Source: Aquarana catesbeiana (Eukaryota; Chordata; Amphibia; Anura; Ranidae). From it: a stretch of 64,000 nucleotides of DNA. The position numbers and the translations under genes are program-made. Positions 47,540 to 58,423 of the stretch are shown here, piece by piece. Location of the stretch: positions 357,180,984 through 357,244,983 of the forward strand of contig NC_133328.1 in assembly GCF_042186555.1 (NCBI RefSeq), given 5' to 3'. The first letter of the stretch is position 1, and each line of letters begins with the position of its first letter. The notes beneath the pieces are model-generated. The model saw nothing but the letters and a program-made list of their open reading frames with translations. It was not told where the DNA came from and did no database searches.

Positions 47540-48155
47540 CCTATAAGATGATAAAAGACAATTCACCTGGAGCTCACTTACTGCTCACTTATTGTGTTGA
47601 AAGAGGCTACTGCTATCAGAGAGTACCATTTCCATAAAGGAGTGAACTTGGTCAGCAACAATGTTTATGTAGGTGGTACGTGGAGAAAGTAACGTCAACT
47701 TGAATGGCAGGACCCAAGGTTTCCCAGCAGAATATTTCCCAAAGCATCACACTGCCTCCACTGGCTTGCCTTCTTCCCACAGTGCATCCTGGTATCATCT
47801 CTTCCCCAGGTAAGTGAGCCACGGTCACCCAGCTATGCAAATGATGTAAAAGAAAATACATCAGACCAGGCCACCTTTTTCCATCACTCTGTGGTCCAGG
47901 CCTGATGCTCACATGCACATTGTAGGTGTTTTTGGCTATGGACATAGGTCAGCATGGGCACCCTGACTAGTCTGCGGTTATGAAGCCCCCCCCACACACA
48001 ACAAACTGTAAGGAAATTTTGTTCTGCTTTCAAAACATCAACTTGTTCACTTACTGCCTAATATATCCCCACCCACATTCAGGTGCCATTGTAACAAGAT
48101 AATCAATAAATTCACTTTACCTGGCAGTGGTCATGTTATTATGGCAGATTGTTGC
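47540..48155 (-). pseudogene. Tc1-type transposase fragment, family E
   Basis: The minus strand reads G-R-R-Q-A-S-G-G-S-V-M-L-W-E and G-P-A-I-Q-V-D-V-T, the segment between the first and second catalytic Asp of a Tc1-like transposase. No DDE residue is confirmed in the piece. It differs from families A-D. CAGTGGTCATGTTATTATGGC near 48130 resembles a Tc1 end. Confidence 0.55.
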
Positions 48156-48377
48156 ATATATAGCATATTAGCATTACATGCAATGCCAGAGTCACCATTA
48201 TTTTGCAGCAGTCCTTTGGAATAAAACTATAGCTCTTTTTTGTCAATGTACAAGTCAAATTGAGCAGTCTAATAATAATCAATGTGATTTATGTATGAAC
48301 ATGGGGGCAACCACAATCATTCATTGTCTATGCATGCTTTATTTCCAGCTTAATAATGATACACAATGTATGACCTA

Positions 48378-48845
48378 AAAGTGCAGCGCTAAAAAAAAAT
48401 TACCATGTGCAAAACACCATATGTGACATAGTGCAAAACCTTTGAAGTGAACAGAAAATCCAATCAGAATATTATTCAATCCAAAGATGTCCTTATGCAA
48501 AAGTGCAAAATATATTATATTCAAAAAGTGCAAAGTTCATAAACTGATCATTAAAGTGCTCCTGTGCAAAACAATTCATGCATGCAGTGTCCCACACTGG
48601 ATAGATCGATCCTGACGGCGCAGTGCTCAGACATTCACCGTTGTGACACCTTCACCATAAATCAGACGGGGGCTCAATTTATGAACTTTGCACTTTATGA
48701 ATATAATATATTTTGCGCTTTTGCATAAGGACATCTTTGGATTGAATAATATTTTGATTGGATTTTCTGTTCACTTCTAAGGTTTTGCACTGTCATATAT
48801 GGTGTTTTGCACATGGTAATTTTAGTTAGTGCTGCACTTTTCGGA
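48378..48845. mobile_element. Fold-back element, about 160 bp arms
   Basis: Left arm (CAGCGCTAA...TACCATGTGCAAAACACCATAT...GTCCTTATGCAAAAG) is mirrored at 48680-48845 over nearly its whole length. The spacer is about 145 bp. No coding. Confidence 0.85.
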
Positions 48846-49031
48846 CATACATTTTTGATTGACCTATTTCGATTTTTGTGCACAGCTGCTGTATTTACTT
48901 TTGATAACATACTAGCGTGGATTTTTTTCTATATAGTAAAATGATACACAATGGTTTTGTCTCACAATTTCGCAATTTGGTTCTAAGATCTGACTAACTG
49001 AAAACAATACATGCTATGGGTGACCAAAGCT

Positions 49032-49348
49032 AGCCATATATGGATTGAAATGGGTCTGGTTCAGCAGGGACTGGATGAATTGTGATCCATGTATGGGCTA
49101 GCTGGTTGTACAGAATTCGACTTGTGTACAACCAGCCTATGAGTTTTTCCTAAATGATCAGTGCTGCTGGCTACAGCTGGCAACAGGGATTACTGCATTC
49201 TAAAGTCTCCCAGCTGTCAGAATAGAATACCACAGCGGGAAGGATTTACCCAGCCACCTTGAATGTGTGGTTGGGGGAATAGGCTCATTTTTTCATTTAA
49301 CCCGCTGGTTGAACAAAAGAAAAAACGAATCAGGTATGGCCAGACTGA
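49032..49348. mobile_element. Possible short TIR element
   Basis: GCTAGCCATATATGGATTG at the left and CGAATCAGGTATGGCCAGAC at the right are loosely inverted. An internal TGGTTGTACA...TGTACAACCA hairpin lies at 49103-49134. Confidence 0.4.
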
Positions 49349-50105
49349 TCCGGACAGGCACATATCAAGATGATGCGTGACTGCAGTGAAATAAAGACAT
49401 TTCTATAGGGGCTAATAAACAAACAAGCAGATTTAATATCATATTACAAATATAATAAAGCAAGCAGGTATTCTTGAAAAGTTGCAGGAATAACCAATAA
49501 TCACTCAAATTATGTGCTCACTGAAAATAAACAGCAGCACCCCTTCAACACGTAAATCTATAATATCATGCTTTGATTTCGGACTATCAAGACACAATAA
49601 AATTAGCTTGTATTACACTACAATCTCTGATCTTATGTAATGTCTGCAATACACTTCTTTTACTATGAATCCCTAAAAGTAATGTAGCAGAACAATAGTG
49701 TGTAGCCTCAACAATGGACTAAATATTTTAAAATATTCTATAGAGTTACTGAACAAATTAGTAACAAAAAAGTATGAACGCTACAAAACAAAAGGGATGA
49801 TTAAAAAACAAAAAAAAACAAAGAAACCTTCTGAAATTACTTTATAAGACATTTAACATGAAGAAATGAATTATCCAGCAATAAAATAATTGTAAAGATA
49901 AAAATAGGCGACTATAATAAAATCATTAAAAAATTAAGATATATAGGATTTTTGAAGCCAAAATTTTGAATAAGTATGTTTAAGCTCAGCTATCAAGGAG
50001 GGTCAATGATATAAATTCTAAACAAGATGATAAGGCAAACAGATTTATTCTGTGTGGTAGCCAAGCACTAGCAGAACTAGTCTGAACATTTATAGTGGTT
50101 TTTGT
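49349..50105. other. Intron sequence without recognised feature
   Basis: AT-rich, A-runs near 49810. Nothing identified. Confidence 0.35.
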
Positions 50106-50923
50106 TACCGTATATACTCGAGTATAAGTCGAAATTTTCAGCCCCTTTTTTGGGGCTGAAAGTGCCCCCCTCGAATTATACTCGAGTCACTGCTGTCTGC
50201 CTACATGATCAGCGTGTCATGCAGGCAGACGGCGGCCAGCGTGTGCTACATACCACTCGGCAGCCTCTCACTGTTCCAAAGCCGCGCCTCCTCCTCGTCT
50301 GTGATAGGCAGTCAGTGTACAGCCTATCACGGACATTCTCTCATCCTCATCCGTGGTATGAGGATGAGAGAATGTTCGTGATAGGCTGACCGCTGACTGC
50401 TGGGAAATGGAGTTTTCTACCTATCATGGACGAGGAGGCGGCGCAGCTTTTGAACAGTGAATGGCCGCCGAAAAGTAATAGCACACGCTGATCGGTGCAG
50501 AGCGGCATACGGAGGCATGCACAGGACACAGGTAGGATGCACACATACACAGGACACATACACAGGTACATATACACATGACACATACATATACACATGA
50601 CACATGCACATATACACAGGACACATGCACATATACATGACACATGCACATATACACAGGACACAGGTACACGACACATGCACATATACACAGGACACAG
50701 GTACATGACACATTCACATATACACAGGACACATGACACATATGCACAGGACACAGGGAGGTAGACAGCTGCAGATGGGCATTGTTGACCCTCTTTTTCC
50801 ACTTACAGTAGATGGTGCATTTCTCACCCTCATCTTATACTCGGGGCAATACGTTTTTCCCTTTTTTTGTGGTAAATTAGGGCCTTGACTTATACTCGGA
50901 TCGACTTATACTCAAGTACGGTA
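50106..50923. mobile_element. TIR element with internal palindrome and minisatellite
   Basis: TACCGTATATACTCGAGTAT at the left; TATACTCAAGTACGGTA at the right. Inside: a GGGGCTGAAA/TTTCAGCCCC hairpin, a roughly 200 bp palindrome centred near 50353 (ATTCTCTCATCCTCAT / ATGAGGATGAGAGAAT) and a tandem repeat. Confidence 0.78.
50515..50755. repeat. Minisatellite of ACACAGGACACA/ACATGACACATGC units
   Basis: Irregular units of about 20-28 bp. Cys/Val/Tyr-rich frames on the minus strand across it are translation of the repeat, not genes. Confidence 0.85.
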
Positions 50924-51188
50924 TATTAGCAGATTGAATCAAATAAAAATTATCCACAGCAGTTTTCAATAAAGCCTCTTGTCATGGTTTCTCAACATAC
51001 ATTATGTACCCAAAGGGTTGTTTATGGATGGTAAACTAGCTTCTATTCTAGATAGCAGGCACCTCTAGACGACGGCATGCATTTTAGCTGACTTTGAAAG
51101 TCCCCCTAACTGAAAATTTGGGAGTGATCACAGCTTGCACAGCTGTCATGTAGCCCTGCTATATGCACAACATAAAAATGGTCTAGGG

Positions 51189-52112
51189 CAGGGGTGTCCA
51201 AACTTTTTCAAAGAGGGCCAGATTTGATGAAGTGAACATGCGTGAGGGCTGACCATTTTGCCTGACATTCTTTGAACCATTAAAATTTGGTCTAAGTGTG
51301 TTCGCCCGAGCACTTATACACTGCCCAAAAAGAATTCTCTTGCCTTTGTGGCTGTGTGTGGTGAAGAGATGATCTTGGGCGTGTTAATTGGATATACCGT
51401 ATTTATTGGTGTATAACACGCACCTTCATATTATGAGGGACGTTTCAGGAAAAAACTTACATTTTAAATAAAGAAATGTGAAGCAAAATAAGGGTCAGTG
51501 CCCATCTGCAGCCTCACAAGTGCCATGAATGCAGCACCCTCATTGCCATGAATGCAGCCCCACCATTGCCATGAATGCAGCACCCCCATTTCCTTCAGTG
51601 CAGCACCCCCCCATTGCCATCAGTGCAGCACCCACCCATTGCCATCAGTGCAGCACCCACCCATTGCCAGGAATGCAGCACCCACCCATTGCCAGGAATA
51701 CAGCACCCACCACTGCCAGGAATGCAGCACCCACCATTGCCATCAGCGCAGCCTGATTGAAGCCCATCCATCCAGATTACATACAGGAAAAACTCCTGTT
51801 TTCTCTGCGGCCTCTTTAATACAAAGTCTCACCTCCTATGATGGACAGAAGTGTCGTCCAATGGCAGCGCAGGAGACGGGACTTCCTTTTACAGAGGCTG
51901 CAGTGTAAACAGGAAATTCTCATTGCACTCATGTCACCTCCTCCCTGTCCCCCCCAAGGCACTGGCAGCCAGCATATATATCTTTTGTGGCCCTGGCGCT
52001 GGGAGATCGTTGAGGGCCACAAAAGATATATATGTCCAAAAAACCAGGCGGGCCGTTCAAAACCTGAACGCGGGCCACAATTGGCCTGCGGGCCAGACTT
52101 TGGACAAGCCTA
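51189..52112. mobile_element. hAT-like element with near-perfect 8 bp duplication
   Basis: CAGGGGTGTCCAAACTTTTT at the left, GGCCAGACTTTGGACAAGCCTA at the right, inverted. GTCTAGGG (51181-51188) and GTTTAGGG (52113-52120) flank it. No transposase. A second repeat begins at 51394 (ACCGTATTTATTGGTGTATA) with no partner end seen. Confidence 0.8.
51522..51752. repeat. Minisatellite, about 23-25 bp unit
   Basis: About ten units of CCATTGCCATCAGTGCAGCACC(CA)C type. Pro/His/Cys-rich frames are by-products. Confidence 0.9.
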
Positions 52113-52120
52113 GTTTAGGG

Positions 52121-53213
52121 AGCTCTAACATTACATACAGTATGACCATGTGAGGTGGTGCCACCATAACATAGGTGTGGTGTAACCATAATAGTAAAAC
52201 AACAAAAAAAAGAGAAGAAAAACAGGAACCTCCTCAAAACAGTTTATTACATATCAAAAAGAGTACAAGTATAAATATTGCATTGTAGGCCCCATTGCCC
52301 ATCCCCCCCCCCAAACTCCCCACAAATGAGATACCCAATGCCCCCCTGCGCCGCCCAGACCCCCCCCCCCCCCAAGCACCCGATACACCAAGGGGGCTGG
52401 GGAACCTACTATGCCCTACCTAGCCCTTTCTGAACCACCCCTTAAGCACCTCTAAAATGTAGCCAAACCATAACAGTAGGGACTGTCTCAGACCAGTCCC
52501 AGCTCCTCCAGGAGTACTAAGCCACAATGGGTAATAAAGGAGGTCAATTGTTGGGTAAAGTTCAAGGAATACACCAAAGACCCTAAATGATAAATGACTG
52601 TGCTTATACTGATGGATGATACCCGCTAATATATAGCAATAGGCTGCTAAAAACCCCTATCAGAAGGTAAGTACTCTTGTATGACACCAGACTAAACATG
52701 CATGTCCCGCTGGAAGCAATGGCAAATGTGAACCTCATTGATGGATGGAGGAGCATACAATGGTAGGTGAAGGTAACTCCTCAATTGAATAAGCTTCATG
52801 CACAGGTAAACTGGTTGCTGTGGGTTGGAATAAAGATATGAAAAAGTAGGCTCATCGGCTGTAAGTTGGTGCCATACAAATGAATATTGAGCCACGCATG
52901 AATGGATGAGTAAGCTGCAATCAAGCCAGTAGATCAATTCCTGTCATAAATTCACTTTAAAATATAGTGAGCTGTGGAGCCAATCGTTCAGTCCAATAGA
53001 CACAGGATCATCAGTACATAAGTAGGATGGAAACATTTTCAGCAGTCTATTCCAGTATAATAGAAGGTTAACTAGAAAGTCCATATCAATTCATGTAGTG
53101 AGTACTGTCTTGGACAATGATGAACACAGCAGTCATGCGGCACCTAAACAGCAGGTATGCCGGAGCGGAGTACGGATGTAACAACCTCTCATCTGTTTCC
53201 CTGGTCCGGCCTG
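52121..53213. other. Intron sequence with C-runs, unclassified
   Basis: C-runs at 52304-52313 and 52361-52373. Possibly an old retroelement tail (GTTTATTACATATCAAAAAG near 52242), not identified. Confidence 0.3.
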
Positions 53214-53440
53214 TATACCCAGCATCCCCCCTCTCTGTATACCCAGCATCTCCCCTCTCTGTATACCCAGCCTCTCCCCTCATGGAAAAACCCTGCCTCT
53301 CCCCTCTCTGTATACCCAGCAGCTCCCTTCTCTGTATATTCTAGCCTCTCTGTATACCTAGCCACTCTCCTCTCTGTATTCCCAGCCTCTCTGTATACCC
53401 TAGCCTGTCTTCTATATACACTAGCCTCTCTGTATGTAAC
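53214..53440. repeat. Minisatellite, about 25 bp unit
   Basis: Units of CTCTCTGTATACCCAGC(A/C)TCTCCC, regular to about 53320 and degenerating after. Confidence 0.9.
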
Positions 53441-53683
53441 AATCTGCATCTTGTGGCAAATAACATGACAAGCTCTCTGTTGACCCCAATGTAATGGGAG
53501 CTTTCTAGAGACCCTGATGTAATGGGGGGGGGGGGGGCTATGGGTACCCTGATTTAATGATAATATATAGTGTTACACACACACATATTATATACATGTG
53601 TATACCCACCCAAGCGTATGACTTTCTTTACTTTGCTGCTATGGGCTCTAGCCCCAGATCTTTTGTAGACCTAGCAACGCCCC
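53441..53683. other. Intron sequence with G-run
   Basis: Two loose repeats of GACCC(C/T)(A/G)ATGTAATGGG, a 14-base G-run at 53525-53538, then CA dinucleotides. Confidence 0.4.
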
Positions 53684-54545
53684 TGGCCTAGGCTATAAGA
53701 AGATTGCCAAGACCCTGAAACTGAGCTGCAGCACGATGGCCAAGATCATGCAGCGGTTTAACAGGACAGGTTCCACTCAGAACAGGCCTCGCCAGGGTCG
53801 ACCGAAGAAGTTGAGTGCACATGCTCAGTGTCACATTCAGAGGTTGTCTTTGGGAAAAAGATGTATGAGTTCTGCTAGCATTCCTGCAGAGGTTGAAGGG
53901 GTGGGGGGTCAGCCTGTCAGTGCTCAGACCATTCGCCGCATACTGCATCAAATTGGTCTGCATGGCTGTCGTCCCAGAAGGAAGCCTCTTCTAAAGATAA
54001 TGCAAAAGAAAGCCTGCAAACAGGTTGCTGAAGACAAGCAGACCAAGATAAACTTATTTGGTTCAGATGGTGTCAAGCATGTATGGCGGCAACCAGGTGA
54101 GGAGTACAAAGACAAGTGTGTCTTGCCTACAGTCAAGCATGGTGGTGGGAGTGTCATTGTCTGGGGCTGCATGAGTGCTGCCAGCACTGGGGAGCTACAG
54201 TTCACTGAGGGAACCATGAATGCCAACATGTACTGTGACATAATGATGCAGAGCAGTATCCCCTCCTTTCGGAGACTGGGCCGCAGGCCAAGATTCCAAC
54301 ATGATAACGACCCCAAACACACCTCCAAGACGACCACTGCCTTGCTAAAGAAGCTGAGGGTAAAGGTGGTGGACTGGCCAAGCATGTCTGCAGACCTAAA
54401 GCCTATTGAGCAAGGTGAAAGGTCTCCAACATCCACCAGCTCTGTGATGTTGTCATGGAGGAGTGGAAGAGGACTCCAGAGCCAACCTGAGAAGCCCTGG
54501 TGTACTCCATGAGGGTTAAGGCAGTGCTGGAAAATAATGGTGGCC
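53684..54545 (+). pseudogene. Tc1 family B transposase, copy 3, first catalytic Asp deleted
   Basis: An open stretch of 258 codons starts from an internal Met at 53736. Compared with copies 1 and 2, 15 codons containing W-S-D-E are lost in frame: D-K-Q-T-K joins directly to I-N-L-F-G at about 54049. The site lies at AGACCAAG, which is present on both sides in the undeleted form. The second Asp (Q-H-D-N-D-P-K-H) and K-P-I-E remain, then a frameshift follows the Glu near 54412. Inactive. Confidence 0.87.
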
Positions 54546-54802
54546 ACGCAAAATATTGACACTTTGGGCCCAATTTGGACCTTTTCACTTAGGGGTGTAC
54601 TCACTTTTGTTGCCAGCGGTTTAGACATTAATACCTGTGTGTTGAGTTATTTTGAGGGGACAGCAAATTTACACTGTTATACAAGCTGTACACTCACTAC
54701 TTTACATTGTAGTAAAGTGTAATTTCTTCAGTGTTGTCACATGAAAAGATAATAAAATATTTACAAAAATGTAAGGGGTGTACTCACTTTTGTGAGATAC
54801 TG
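53684..54802 (+). mobile_element. Tc1/mariner element, family B, copy 3, 5' truncated
   Basis: Begins abruptly inside the transposase HTH (G-L-G-Y-K-K-I-A-K) and runs to a complete right end (CACTTTTGTGAGATACTG). The left terminal repeat is missing. Confidence 0.88.
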
Positions 54803-54804
54803 TG

Positions 54805-54810
<6 letters not shown>

Positions 54811-54861
<51 letters not shown>
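54811..54861. repeat. (TA)n microsatellite
   Basis: About 25 TA units immediately after the Tc1 right end. Confidence 0.97.
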
Positions 54862-54865
<4 letters not shown>

Positions 54866-55628
54866 CCTCATATAAAAAGTATGGAAGAGGAAGCATGTAA
54901 AAATGAGAATGTGCAAAATCATGTATATAATCATGCAAAGGAGAGGAAATCCAGCAAATGGAGGACCAAATCCTATCAGCCCAAAACAAACACGGGATTG
55001 TATAAGTTCACTTGGATCCATTGGGATGCTTTATATTCTCAACTCAAAGACAGGCTCTACAGTTTGGAGGAGACTCAGAGCAAGAATAGGTCTCACTCCT
55101 GTCCTGTTGTCCTACCTGTGTGGCCTCCATCCCATATCCTTAACCCATCCCCCCCTTATTCCTTCGTTCTCCCCCTTTTTCTATAAACCTCTTACTGATA
55201 CCCCTCTGCTAATGTCACTTGTTCCCCATGTAATACCTAAACCTGTAACCTTAAATTTTAAGTCAGATACCTCCTAACCCCCTCTCACTTAAGTTACTTT
55301 GACACTTAAGGGTTTGCAGGTACTCTAGTCCTCTTAAAATGGTGCTTCCTCTATGCAATAGGCCATGTTTATCACTGGAATAAGTGCATCCAAGCTACCA
55401 CCTCCTGTTCAATGCCTGGTGAGCCTCAAGAACACAGCACTCAGCCAGTCTCTGCAAACCTCAATGTAATTCATGCAAAAAAAAGGGGAGAAAAGCACGT
55501 GCCATGAAAGTCGGCTAAAACATTGTTTTATTATAGCATGTGAACAACAGTCAAAACAGCCAACCTGTTTCGGTCATGAGGAATCATGTTTATCACTCAC
55601 TGTATCACAACCACTATCCAGTGGTATA
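54862..55628. other. Intron sequence, unclassified
   Basis: C/T-rich patch at 55120-55190. An AACCTGTTTCGGTCATGAGG motif near 55562 recalls fold-back elements. Frames on the plus strand (to 124 codons) have no recognisable domain. Confidence 0.3.
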
Positions 55629-55630
55629 TA

Positions 55631-56423
55631 CAGTGCACCCAGAAAGTATTCAAAGCACTTTACTTTTTCCACATTTTGTTATGTTACAGCCTTATTCCAA
55701 AATTAATTAAATTCATTATTTTCCATTAAAAATTCTACAAACAATATCCCATTTGGCAACGTGAAAGAAGTTTGTTTGAAATGTTTGCAGATTTATTAAA
55801 AAAAAAAAAAAAAAAAATGTGCATAAGTATTGCTGTGACACTCAAAATTAAGTTCAGGTGCATCCTTGAGATGTTTCTACAACTTGATTGGAGTCCACCT
55901 GTGGTAAATTCAGTTGATTGGACATGATTTGGAAAGGCACACACTTGTCTATATAAGGTCCTACAGTTAACAGTGCATGTCAGAGCACAAACCAAGCCAT
56001 GAAGTCCAAAGAATTGTCTGTAGACCTCCAAGACAGGATTGTATCGATTCATAGATCTGGTGAAGGGTACCAAAAAATTTCTGCAGCATTAAAGGTCCCA
56101 ATGAGCACAGTGGCCTCCATCATCTGTAAATGGAAGAAGTCTGGATCCACCAAGACTCTTCCTAGAGCGGGTCACGCTGCCAAACAGCAATCAGGGGAGA
56201 AGGGCCTTAGTCAGGGAGGTGACCAAGAACCTGATGGTCACTCTGACAGAGCTCCAGCATTTCTCCGTGGAGAGAGGAGAACCTCTTCTTTCATGTCATA
56301 AATATGGGGTATTGTTTGTAGAAATTTGAGGAAAATGATTAATTGAATCCATTTTGGAAAAAGGCTGTAACATAACAAAATGTGGAAAAAGTGAAGCTCT
56401 GTGAATACTTTCTGGATGCACTG
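55631..56423 (+). mobile_element. Tc1/mariner family C, internally deleted
   Basis: CAGTGCACCCAGAAAGTATTC and inverted TACTTTCTGGATGCACTG at the ends, flanked by TA (55629-55630, 56424-56425). Only 793 bp remain of an expected ~1.6 kb. Confidence 0.9.
55999..56301 (+). pseudogene. Tc1 family C transposase, N-terminal remnant
   Basis: From ATG 55999: M-K-S-K-E-L-S-V-D-L-Q-D-R-I-V and S-T-V-A-S-I-I-C-K-W-K, the first HTH of the paired-like DNA-binding domain. After about residue 60 the frame diverges, and the catalytic core is wholly absent. If translated, it would be a DNA-binding fragment of about 100 residues. Confidence 0.8.
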
Positions 56424-56648
56424 TATTTAGCAATTACCTGTTTAACTTGTATGAGAAAAACTTAATAAATAACGTATTTAAAAAAAAATGAGTATGTTGT
56501 TCAAAGAATACTTTTAATGTAAAAGACATGCATTCTAGCTGAAAATACAATATATGCTAATTGAAAACATATTATAAATCTCTTTACTGACTATCTTGAG
56601 CATTTATTAAGTGGCAAGGTAATTTGATGCTTTATAAAGTATACTTAC
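56424..56648. other. Intron sequence beside the upstream exon
   Basis: AT-rich; nothing identified. Confidence 0.35.
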
Positions 56649-56735
56649 ACTTGTGAGGGGTAAATGGGAGAACATAGAAAATCCCTCGAAGATGTATTCA
56701 TGATCATCATACTCTATAACAGTAGGTCGATCAGT
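56649..56735 (-). CDS. DROSHA: DROSHA internal exon (29 codons)
   Basis: The minus strand reads acceptor TTTGTTTTAG, 87 bp open, then donor AGT|GTAAGTAT. It encodes T-D-R-P-T-V-I-E-Y-D-D-H, then E-Y-I-F-E-G-F-S-M-F and S-H-L-P-L-T-S, which I recognise as vertebrate DROSHA just before I-P-L-C-K-V-I-R-F-N. Phase 0 at the 3' side, so it joins the exon at 28869-28798 directly. It belongs to the central domain that precedes the RNase III pair. An alternative donor 2 nt earlier (CAA|GTGTAAGT) would break the frame. Identity from memory of the protein; splice sites are seen directly. Confidence 0.86.
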
Positions 56736-57671
56736 CTAAAACAAAGAAAAACACTTGATTATGATGAGGCCCTTTGATGATATTTTAATTATCATTTCTC
56801 AAGGTGTCCGCAAAGTTACTAGTTGCCAGCAAGCTTTCAGAAAACAGGCAGGAAGTTGTAAAACATGTTAATCAGTCGTTTGTAGTTCACCATTTACAAC
56901 TATAATGCATCCAATAAAAAAGTTTTGGGCTTCTTTCCAGGTGATGTGGATGTCCAGACGCTGGGCCAAGGATCAAAAGAATGCAGTAAATGATAGACAC
57001 TTTCTCTAATGCAGAGTGTGTCTGCTGCCAACATCTGTCTCAGGGCAGCAGAAAGGTTAATTAAGGAGCAGCAGCAGAAAAATAAAATGTTGTCCACAAA
57101 TTCTAATTTCGCTTTAACCTGCTCTCTATATATCAACAAACCATTAGCAGGGATTGGTGAATAAATTAGCACTGAAACAAAACCCAGAGATAATTGGGAA
57201 GGTTCATTTTAGCTGCCAATTTGCAGGCATCAAACAAATCAACAACAAAAAAAAATAAGATTGCAGGGAGGAAGGCATCAATCTTTTTTATGCCCATTCA
57301 AGAAACCTGTTAAATCCTCAATTGAAAGTGGAGAATTTACCTCCCTTGATGCATGCAAAAATACTTTGTGTGGCTCGTAACTCACAATGGCTTGGTACAT
57401 CACAAGTACATGTCTAGAGGAAATGCCTTTCATACTGCATCAGCAAATAAATAAAACTCTGTAGTCATCGAAATGTTGTAACTCCTGGGTCTTGATATCC
57501 GGGGGAAAGAAGCTGAAACATCCATTAAATTGTAAAAATCTGAATCTTTTAAAACACCGTCAGTCATAGTCACCAGTTTACATTCAAAGATCAGATCAAA
57601 TCAAAACGTTATGCAGCGTTTCAGAAATGGGCATACAAGTGACCGTAAATAGGAAGTCTTTCTTTTTAATT
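56736..57671. other. Unique-looking intron sequence upstream of the exon
   Basis: No repeats recognised. 57130-57620 has the even texture of possible conserved noncoding DNA, without frames or splice pairs. Confidence 0.3.
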
Positions 57672-57760
57672 GTACCTACAGGTAAGCCTATAATAAGGCT
57701 TACCTGTAGGTACTGTAAATATCTCCTAAATTTGTACCGTTTGGGAGATATTTACTGTAT
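57672..57760. repeat. Two consecutive hairpins
   Basis: Perfect 18 bp stem GTACCTACAGGTAAGCCT with a 6-base loop (57672-57713), then an 11 bp stem TAAATATCTCC / GGAGATATTTA (57716-57754). Probably the end of a short TIR element continuing into the GC-richer 57760-57830. Confidence 0.82.
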
Positions 57761-57936
57761 ATGCCGCCTCTGACGTCATTGGTGCATGCGCACTGTTCTT
57801 TCAGGGTCCTGTGCCATGGCCGGTCTTAAACCTTTTTAACCTCAAGTTTTAATCTCTGACTTTCAAAGATATATCAGTATGGTATAATCAATCAGATTAT
57901 CCATTAACCAAACTTTCTCTGCTAATGTACTTTGTA

Positions 57937-58169
57937 CAGTATCTCACAAAAGTGAGTACACCCCTCACATTTTTGTAAATATTTTATCATATCTTTTCAT
58001 GTGACAACACTGAAGACATTACACTTTGCAAATTTACACTGTTATACAAGCTGTACACTCACTACTTTACATTGTAGCAAAGTGTAATTTCTTCAGTGTT
58101 GTCACATGAAAAGATAAAATAAAATATTTACAAAAATGTGAGGAGTGTACTCACTTTTGTGAGATACTG
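57937..58169. mobile_element. Tc1 family B end-only element (TIR-TIR), 233 bp
   Basis: Left CAGTATCTCACAAAAGTGAG and its complement at the right, continuing almost symmetrically through CATGTGACAACACTGAAG. TA flanks both sides (57935-57936, 58170-58171). It has both family B ends but no transposase region. Confidence 0.9.
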
Positions 58170-58423
58170 TATGTCAATTAAATAGAAAGTAAACTTTGAC
58201 AAAAACATTTGTCCTTATTTTCAGAATCTTGGTCACCTTTTTCTTGCCATCTGTGTTCCAGCTGTCCCAATGATAGTGGGGCAGCAAACAGGAAGTTATT
58301 GGAAATTTCTCCAATGGAGATAGAGGAAGAAAACAAATCTGTCCTTGTGACATCTGATCACTAAATCACTTGCTCTGGTGTCATGGAGGAAAGAAAAAGA
58401 AAATGTTTCAAAGGGCCTCTATA

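Noticed and set aside
50347..50802. Cys/Val/Tyr-rich frames that look like a cysteine-repeat protein
   Set aside because: Translation of the CACA/CATG minisatellite; open in all three minus frames.
51529..51908. His/Cys/Pro-rich frames
   Set aside because: Translation of the 51522-51752 minisatellite.
53086..53449. Tyr/Arg/Glu repeat frames on the minus strand
   Set aside because: Translation of the 25 bp minisatellite.
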